Of a stretch of 45,447 nucleotides of DNA, positions 40,845 through 45,447 are shown in pieces (the stretch's first letter is position 1; each line of letters starts with the position of its first letter). The stretch is from Spirochaetia bacterium. Its GTDB lineage: Bacteria; Spirochaetota; Spirochaetia; CAKZLE01. The translations under genes and the position numbers were made by a program. The notes under the pieces were generated by a model. The model was not told the origin of the DNA and did no database searches. It saw nothing but the letters and a program-made list of their open reading frames with translations. The DNA is taken from assembly GCA_021736385.1 (NCBI GenBank), contig JAIPFY010000021.1:1-45447 (forward strand), read 5' to 3'.

Positions 40845-41725
40845 CACAGGGGAACGATCCTGTTCTGAGCGGTATCTACGCTGCGGCAATCACTCCCATG
40901 CATGACGACGGCAGTATCAACGAACGATCACTGAGGGAGTATACCCGTTGGGAACTTGAGCATGGCGCAGAAGGATTGTATGTTTGCGGATCATCAGGAG
41001 AGGGACTGCTGTTGTCGCTTTCAGAGAGGAAAAAAGTGCTGGAGATCGTTCTTGATACGGTTGCAGGCACGATTCCGGTCATTGCACACACAGGTACGAT
41101 TCGCACCGCAGATGCGGTGGAGCTTACCAGGCATGCGAAGGACGCCGGGGCAGTCGCCGCCTCAATGATCCCCCCCTACTACTACTCGTTCAAGATCGAG
41201 GAGATCATAGACTATTACACAGATGTCATGCGTGCAGTGGACCTGCCGCTGATCATCTACAACATCCCAGCGTTCACAGGTACCGCATTCACCGTTAGAA
41301 ATTGTTCAGCATTGCTGAAAGAACCCCAACTCGCAGGCATCAAGCACACTTCGATGAATCTCTATGATCTTGAGAGGATGAAGAAGAACTTCCCGGATAA
41401 GACCTACTTCAACGGTTACGATGAAGTGTTTCTCTCGGGACTTGCTGCAGGAGCGGATTCAGCCATCGGGACAACTGTCAATATATTCCCTGAGGTATTC
41501 AAAGAGATCAGACAATCCTTCCAGAACGGGGATATGGAAAAGGCAAGTCTGTTTCAGCATAAAGTCAATGATCTTGTGGAATTATTCGTCGATATGGGAA
41601 TATTCAATGCTGTCAAGTATGTCTTCACCCTGCGGGGGATCCCCTGCGGCTCTTGCAGGAAGCCCTTCAAACCATTGTCCGAGCTGCAAAAAAGTACCAT
41701 CAAGCAGTATATAGCATCGATGTAA
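40838..41725 (+). CDS. DHDPS/NAL-family aldolase, N-acetylneuraminate lyase-like
   Basis: 295 residues. Class I aldolase TIM barrel with Schiff-base Lys in GIKHTSMNLYDLERM, the Tyr in YNIPAFTG, and the pyruvate loop GSSGEG (GSTGE in most NALs). From memory of E. coli NanA, KHTSxNLYxLE and NGYDEVFLSGLAAGAD with Asp191/Glu192 equivalents are NAL features, while the Ser208 position is Thr here. Probably cleaves sialic acid or a related 2-keto-3-deoxy acid to pyruvate and an aldose. The ATG at 40838 overlaps the SDR stop with GGGGG upstream; ATG 40829 has no room for an SD. No nanE/nanK in the window. Confidence 0.85.
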   Translation: MVAQGNDPVLSGIYAAAITPMHDDGSINERSLREYTRWELEHGAEGLYVCGSSGEGLLLSLSERKKVLEIVLDTVAGTIPVIAHTGTIRTADAVELTRHAKDAGAVAASMIPPYYYSFKIEEIIDYYTDVMRAVDLPLIIYNIPAFTGTAFTVRNCSALLKEPQLAGIKHTSMNLYDLERMKKNFPDKTYFNGYDEVFLSGLAAGADSAIGTTVNIFPEVFKEIRQSFQNGDMEKASLFQHKVNDLVELFVDMGIFNAVKYVFTLRGIPCGSCRKPFKPLSELQKSTIKQYIASM

Positions 41726-41740
41726 GGCACTGACCGCACA

Positions 41741-41785
41741 GAAGAAGCGAGGGTGCAGTGTTCACACCAGCACCCTCGCTTCTTC
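41741..41785. terminator. Perfect 16-bp hairpin between convergent units
   Basis: GAAGAAGCGAGGGTGC (41741-41756) and GCACCCTCGCTTCTTC (41770-41785) with an inner GTGT/ACAC. It lies 15 nt after the aldolase stop and 16 nt from the stop of the opposing lipoprotein gene, so it can act both ways. No U-tract in either direction. Confidence 0.7.
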
Positions 41786-41801
41786 CTGGATCCATTACCG
41801 A

Positions 41802-42644
41802 CTACTCATCCCCATAGGTCTCAAGCATCTCTCTGAGGATGTTCAGCACATTGAACAGGGTGAACACGCCGAGGATCACTCCGCAGCTCACCGGAGAGAG
41901 CTGCATGGCCTGCCCCATCCCGATGACCGAGGTGACCATGAGATAAGCCGCATAGGGCTCCTCGGTGATCATCGTCAGCCACTGCTTGAAAGCCATATCA
42001 TAGGACTGAGAAGTCTCGTACCAGGTATAGACTGACATCAGAGTACCCGCGACAGCACCTGCAGACACACTCACTGCCGCAAGTGCCGATATCTTTCCCC
42101 AGAAGAAGATATGAGGCATGGCTGTATAGACGATCGAAGCGGTGAGCAGGACGGTCGTCGAGACGACCAGCTTCTGCAGGTCATGGAAGAACTCTGCACG
42201 ATTATCATCATCGATGGAGAAGATCCTCGCCTCATAGCTGCGATAGATGGTACGGGTTGACTCATCGATGCTCTCAAGCAATTCATCATAGGTCTCCTGC
42301 GGCAGCAGCTGCTGTGCCTGCCCCAGGATCGTATCGACATCAGCACCGGTAGCGATACTGTAACAGAACGACAGATACTCTTCTCCTTGTTCCTCCTGCA
42401 GAGTCATATCGATCACCATATCTGCATCAACGGATCCTGCTGCACTTCGTGCAGTCTCTGGGATCCCCTCCAGATGCGCTGCAATATGCTCCCAGTTCTG
42501 ATCGATGGCCCGGGAGACCACCTCACGGATCTCACTGTCACTCACCTCGATCCCCTCGTTTCCCGAATGCGGCTGCACCAATGAACATCCGCTCAACGGG
42601 ATGATCAGCAACACAGCGATAATCCTGTTCATCCACTGCTTCAT
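41802..42644 (-). CDS. Predicted lipoprotein with C-terminal membrane segments
   Basis: 280 residues. Lipobox IPLSGC (Cys20). Residues ~30-150 are helical and acidic (IDQNWEHIAAHLEGIPETAR, LSFCYSIATGADVDTILGQA). Residues ~155-280 contain about four hydrophobic segments (VLLTASIVYTAMPHIFFW, ALAAVSVSAGAVAGTLMSV, AAYLMVTSVIGMGQAM, CGVILGVFTLFNVLNIL). A lipid-modified N-terminus joined to integral membrane helices is unusual. Family not recognised. SD GGAAG is weak to moderate. It lies 44 nt downstream of the small secreted protein gene and is probably co-transcribed with it. Confidence 0.7.
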   Translation of the reverse strand: MKQWMNRIIAVLLIIPLSGCSLVQPHSGNEGIEVSDSEIREVVSRAIDQNWEHIAAHLEGIPETARSAAGSVDADMVIDMTLQEEQGEEYLSFCYSIATGADVDTILGQAQQLLPQETYDELLESIDESTRTIYRSYEARIFSIDDDNRAEFFHDLQKLVVSTTVLLTASIVYTAMPHIFFWGKISALAAVSVSAGAVAGTLMSVYTWYETSQSYDMAFKQWLTMITEEPYAAYLMVTSVIGMGQAMQLSPVSCGVILGVFTLFNVLNILREMLETYGDE

Positions 42645-42688
42645 CGTTTCTTCCTCCTTCTTCTTCCCTCGCCTTGCGTATCATCTGA

Positions 42689-43231
42689 TCACAGATCGAT
42701 ACGCAGCCCTGTCCACCCGAGCTGCAGACACAGACGCAGCCGGTCGTAACCGGATACATACGCTGAGATCAGCTCCAGACTCTCATGAAACATGCCTCCG
42801 GGATCCCTGACCACCAGCGACGGTTCAAGATAGAAGCCGCAGGGCAGCCCCACCCGATACCCCGCCGCCGCCTCCTGCATGTAGTGGTACCAGTCTGCAG
42901 GCCGATCTTCACCCTGCAGACGTATTCCCTGAAACAGTGATACCCCGATCCAGAAACTGGAACCTCCCGGATGGTATGTGAGCATGATCGAAGTATCGAC
43001 AAGGGATCTGCCCGTATCAGAGGCAACATAGGTCAGGGGTATGCTCAGGGAGAACTCGGAGCTGCAGGTCAGATCGATCCCTCCGTGCAGATATCTGTGA
43101 TCAGACCACAGGGCATCAGCCGCCCCGACATCGAAGTAGCCGCCGATCTTCCAGGTATCAGTCTCACTGCCGAAGGCAGGGACTGCTATGATCAGGACAG
43201 TCAGCAGGATGGGTAAAGCATATCTGTTCAT
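42689..43231 (-). CDS. Small exported beta-rich protein (possible outer-membrane protein)
   Basis: 180 residues. Signal peptide MNRYALPILLTVLIIAVPAFG-S. The mature part has alternating strands (KIGGYFDVGAADALW, LHGGIDLTCSSEFSLSIPLT, TSIMLTYHPGGSSFWIGVSL, AAGYRVGLPCGFYLEPSLVV, RLRLCLQLGWTGLRIDL), consistent with an 8-10 strand barrel, although the C-terminus is Leu rather than aromatic. AGAGGAG lies 8 nt before the ATG at 43231. Not recognised as a named family. Confidence 0.65.
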   Translation of the reverse strand: MNRYALPILLTVLIIAVPAFGSETDTWKIGGYFDVGAADALWSDHRYLHGGIDLTCSSEFSLSIPLTYVASDTGRSLVDTSIMLTYHPGGSSFWIGVSLFQGIRLQGEDRPADWYHYMQEAAAGYRVGLPCGFYLEPSLVVRDPGGMFHESLELISAYVSGYDRLRLCLQLGWTGLRIDL

Positions 43232-43322
43232 ACGGATCTCCTCTAACGCACGTCTGTGTACGAGCACTTGATTAACTCTACCGTGCACCGAGGAGTGAGA
43301 CAATTATCGAAAAACACAGAGC

Positions 43323-43350
43323 TGCCGGCAGATTTCTTTATCTGCCGGTA
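43323..43350 (-). terminator. Hairpin with short U-run downstream of the antiporter gene
   Basis: CCGGCAGAT (43325-43333) and ATCTGCCGG (43340-43348), extended by G-U and T-A pairs, loop of 6. On the minus strand TTTTT follows ~11 nt later. It is ~170 nt beyond the antiporter stop; that stretch has no convincing gene. It separates the antiporter from the small exported protein. Confidence 0.55.
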
Positions 43351-43518
43351 GGATCAGTGAGGCATCAGAGGACTTTTGAAGGTACAGGAGCTGATGTTTC
43401 ACAGCTGTTTCCTGGAAGCTTTCAGCAGCTCATCGAGAGGTGGGAACTGAGGAAGTGGTTCTTTCGAAGAGACCAGACCCTGCACAAAAGAAGGTCAGGA
43501 GAGTCTGGAGGTGCCGTG

Positions 43519-45138
43519 TCATCGGTCATGAGCCTCTGCTCGGGCGAACATTCCCATGATCAGTTCCGCCCCCATCATATCGGGGCTCTTCATCGTCTCG
43601 AGCCCTGAAAGAAACTCCTTGAAGGTCAGCAGCTCCTCGATCATCATCAGCCGTATGAGCTGTTCATGCTCAGGCGGCGTATTCACGATGATACGGGTCT
43701 TCTGCTGCATGAGCGTGAAGATCATACGCTCCTTTCTGATCTGATAGACCTGTGCGCTGTGATCGAGCCGGTTTACGAAGAACTCCTCTCTGCGGAAACC
43801 ATCGATCAGCGATCGACGCAGGAACGATGAGGTCAGTTCCGTGGGGAACTCCAGTTCTATGGAGATCGCCTCCTCCTTCTCCCCAAGCGCCTTCCTGTAC
43901 CCTGAACCACCCTCGAAGCTCTTGATCAGCAGCGGAGGTGCTGCGACACTGGCGATGAGCATATTCATGATCGCGACACCGAACATATCAGTCCCGATGA
44001 CTCCCGCTGACAGGCCGATACCGGCAATGATCAGAGCGACCTCACCCCTCGGGATCATACCCACACCGATACGTACAGAGCCGCGAAGATTGAATCCTGC
44101 CAGGTAGGCAGGGATACCGCAGCCGAACAGCTTACCGATCAGCCCAACCACGGTGAAGGCGAGACCGAACCAGATGACATCTGCCATAGCGGCAAAGTTG
44201 ACCATCATGCCCATCACACAGAAGAAGATCGGTACCAGAAAGTCATACAGTCCCTGTATCTGCTCCCTGATCTCGTGGGCTGCATCGGTCTGCGAGAAGG
44301 AGAGCCCGGTGATATAGGCTCCGATGATCATGGCCAGTCCCACCATCTCCGATAGCCCCGCAAGGACCAGCGCGATACCGAAGGAAGCTCCGACGATCAG
44401 CTCCAGTGATTCGAAATACTTCAGCCCTTTGATGATATGAGGGGCCGCGATGATACCGATCACGGTACAGACCAGCCAGAAGCCGATCGCCTTGACCGCC
44501 ACGACACCGATGGGACCCCACTGAATACTCCCACCTGCAGCAGCGACCGCGGTCATACCTATCACGATAGACAGCAGCACGATACTGAACACATCATCGA
44601 GCACCGCCGCAGCCAGGATCGTGACTCCCTCCGGGGTGGAGAGCTTCTTCTTCTCACTCAGGATCCGGGCAGTGATCCCGACCGAGGTCGCTGTGGAGAT
44701 CGTCCCGAGGAACAGCGCAGTCGGATGCATGATCGAATCGACCGCAGGATTGAACAGCACCGTCACACCGCTTCCCAGAAGAAAGGAAAAGACGATACCG
44801 CCGATACCGACAGCTGAACCCTTGCCTGAGAACTTGATGAAGGTCTTCAGATCTGTCTCCAGCCCTGAGACGAACAGCAGGATGACCGATCCCACCGTAG
44901 CCAGCCCGTAGAGTTCAGGGGAGACCGGGATGGTGCCTTCGGTGATCGCGAACAGCGGTCCCTCCAGTGCAGGGATATGCACAGCTCCCAGCAGGTAGGG
45001 CCCGATGAGCATACCTGCTGCCAGTTCCCCGAGGACCTGAGACTGTTTGAGTTTGCGTGAGAAGAACCACCCCGAGAGACGGGTGGCAAGGATGATCAGC
45101 CCGAGCTGCAGTACGAGAATCAGCATCTTATGTGTCAT
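43519..45138 (-). CDS. CPA2-family monovalent cation/proton antiporter
   Basis: 539 residues. About 12-13 TM helices at ~3-400 with the CPA2 motifs VLGELAAGMLIGPYLLG, SGLETDLKTF, STATSVGITARILSE, and ILAAAVLDDVFSIVLLSIV with the ion-binding Asp (only one Asp of the electrogenic pair context), GAYITGLSFS, VPIFFCVMGMMVNF, and GMIPRGEVALIIAGIG. A soluble C-terminal tail (~410-539) lacks a recognisable TrkA-N motif. The start at 45138 has AGGTG upstream; a longer in-frame version has no family similarity and covers the intergenic region. Downstream of a PTS EIIA-like gene by 76 nt, a pairing suggesting regulatory coupling. Confidence 0.92.
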   Translation of the reverse strand: MTHKMLILVLQLGLIILATRLSGWFFSRKLKQSQVLGELAAGMLIGPYLLGAVHIPALEGPLFAITEGTIPVSPELYGLATVGSVILLFVSGLETDLKTFIKFSGKGSAVGIGGIVFSFLLGSGVTVLFNPAVDSIMHPTALFLGTISTATSVGITARILSEKKKLSTPEGVTILAAAVLDDVFSIVLLSIVIGMTAVAAAGGSIQWGPIGVVAVKAIGFWLVCTVIGIIAAPHIIKGLKYFESLELIVGASFGIALVLAGLSEMVGLAMIIGAYITGLSFSQTDAAHEIREQIQGLYDFLVPIFFCVMGMMVNFAAMADVIWFGLAFTVVGLIGKLFGCGIPAYLAGFNLRGSVRIGVGMIPRGEVALIIAGIGLSAGVIGTDMFGVAIMNMLIASVAAPPLLIKSFEGGSGYRKALGEKEEAISIELEFPTELTSSFLRRSLIDGFRREEFFVNRLDHSAQVYQIRKERMIFTLMQQKTRIIVNTPPEHEQLIRLMMIEELLTFKEFLSGLETMKSPDMMGAELIMGMFARAEAHDR

Positions 45139-45214
45139 GGAACGCACCTTTTTCCTCTGTGAGGATCTTCGATCAGAGAGTAAGCGTATCAGGTCATGAT
45201 GAGCTGGAGCCTGA

Positions 45215-45447
45215 TCAGAGTCCGAAGACCGCCAGGACCTCTTTCGCGGTCCCCGCAGCCAGGATCCGCTCCCGTGCCTGCTCATCCTTGAGTACCATGC
45301 TGATCTCCGCGAGGAACTGCACATGGGGACCGGTCCGGGTGGTCGAGGAGAGGGTCATGATGAACAGATCGCTCTGCTTGCCATCCAGCGCGGCAAAATC
45401 CACCCCTTCGCGCTTGATCCCGATACAGGCGACCAGCTCCTTCACCG
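45215..45447 (-). CDS. PTS EIIA (PtsN/Fru-type) domain protein, 5'-truncated by window edge
   Basis: The last ~77 residues. VACIGIKREGVDFAALDGKQ and SDLFIMTLSSTTRTGPHVQF, LAEISMVLKDEQ correspond to the second half of a mannitol/fructose EIIA domain (G-x-L-x-x-GVDFxAxDGxPV, then HLxxLAxIA with His conserved as HVQFLAEI). The phosphorylated His lies upstream, outside the window. No EIIB or EIIC is seen here, so it may be a regulatory PtsN-like protein, plausibly acting on the adjacent antiporter; that link is inference. Confidence 0.8.
   Translation of the reverse strand, partial: VKELVACIGIKREGVDFAALDGKQSDLFIMTLSSTTRTGPHVQFLAEISMVLKDEQARERILAAGTAKEVLAVFGL

Noticed and set aside
43357..43608. 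Plus-strand open frame of 83 codons
   Set aside because: No SD, overlaps the antiporter 3' end antisense, and shows no recognisable sequence.
1..45447. Defence island, prophage, CRISPR or IS element
   Set aside because: No integrase, transposase, terminal repeats, spaced direct repeats or Cas-like proteins were seen; the PIN-like gene alone is not enough for a defence system.

Overview
The window is about 45 kb of a gene-dense chromosome from an anaerobic or facultative diderm. Lipoproteins with clear lipoboxes, a beta-barrel-like protein ending in Trp, a TRAP sugar-acid operon, a Gx-type membrane protein and a NusG-II protein together suggest a spirochaete of the Sphaerochaeta/Spirochaeta kind. 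That placement is inference from gene content and was not tested by search. No rRNA, tRNA, CRISPR array, insertion sequence or phage gene was seen.

Layout. 1-1.3 kb: the end of endonuclease IV (nfo) and a glycerophosphodiester phosphodiesterase. 1.3-8.2 kb: a minus-strand envelope/nutrient cluster (GH20 hexosaminidase, peptidase T, outer-membrane-like protein, two lipoproteins). 8.4-11.8 kb: an atypical LuxR regulator divergent from fhs, then a 2-hydroxyacid dehydrogenase. 11.9-15.1 kb: a NatAB-like ABC pair, a small SAP-like protein and a PIN-like protein. 15.2-16.8 kb: a TetR/hydrolase operon with twin operators. 16.9-18.4 kb: gnd.

18.4-25.5 kb is the most distinctive part. It holds a polyprenyl diphosphate synthase, a type II NADH dehydrogenase with a membrane tail, a lipoprotein ApbE flavin transferase, a Gx-EcfT-like fusion, a NusG-II membrane-anchored protein, and a lipoprotein with three tandem FMN-binding-type repeats. 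These are the parts expected of a flavin-based extracellular electron transfer (EET) chain: NADH to quinone to surface flavin. Here they are spread over three adjacent, divergently arranged transcription units.

25.7-32.4 kb is a complete trp operon (trpE-trpGD-trpCF-trpB-trpA) with overlapping or nearly abutting genes, preceded by a 22-residue leader peptide with tandem Trp codons and an intrinsic terminator, i.e. classical attenuation. 32.5-36.2 kb: an FGGY sugar kinase, a Crp-like regulator with a polyferredoxin membrane protein under a GTGTGA-N6-TCACAC box, and a HAD phosphatase. 36.4-41.7 kb: a more AT-rich operon (FadR-type regulator, TRAP transporter PQM, SDR, N-acetylneuraminate-lyase-like aldolase) for uptake and breakdown of a sugar acid, plausibly sialic acid. 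41.8-45.4 kb: a lipoprotein, a small secreted protein, a CPA2 antiporter and a partial PTS EIIA-type protein.

Regulatory reading gave two recurring patterns. Three genes have sigma-70-type promoters whose -10 box ends exactly 6 nt before the ATG, with no Shine-Dalgarno, so leaderless mRNAs are predicted. Many intergenic hairpins lack a U-tract, and several convergent gene pairs overlap or nearly touch.
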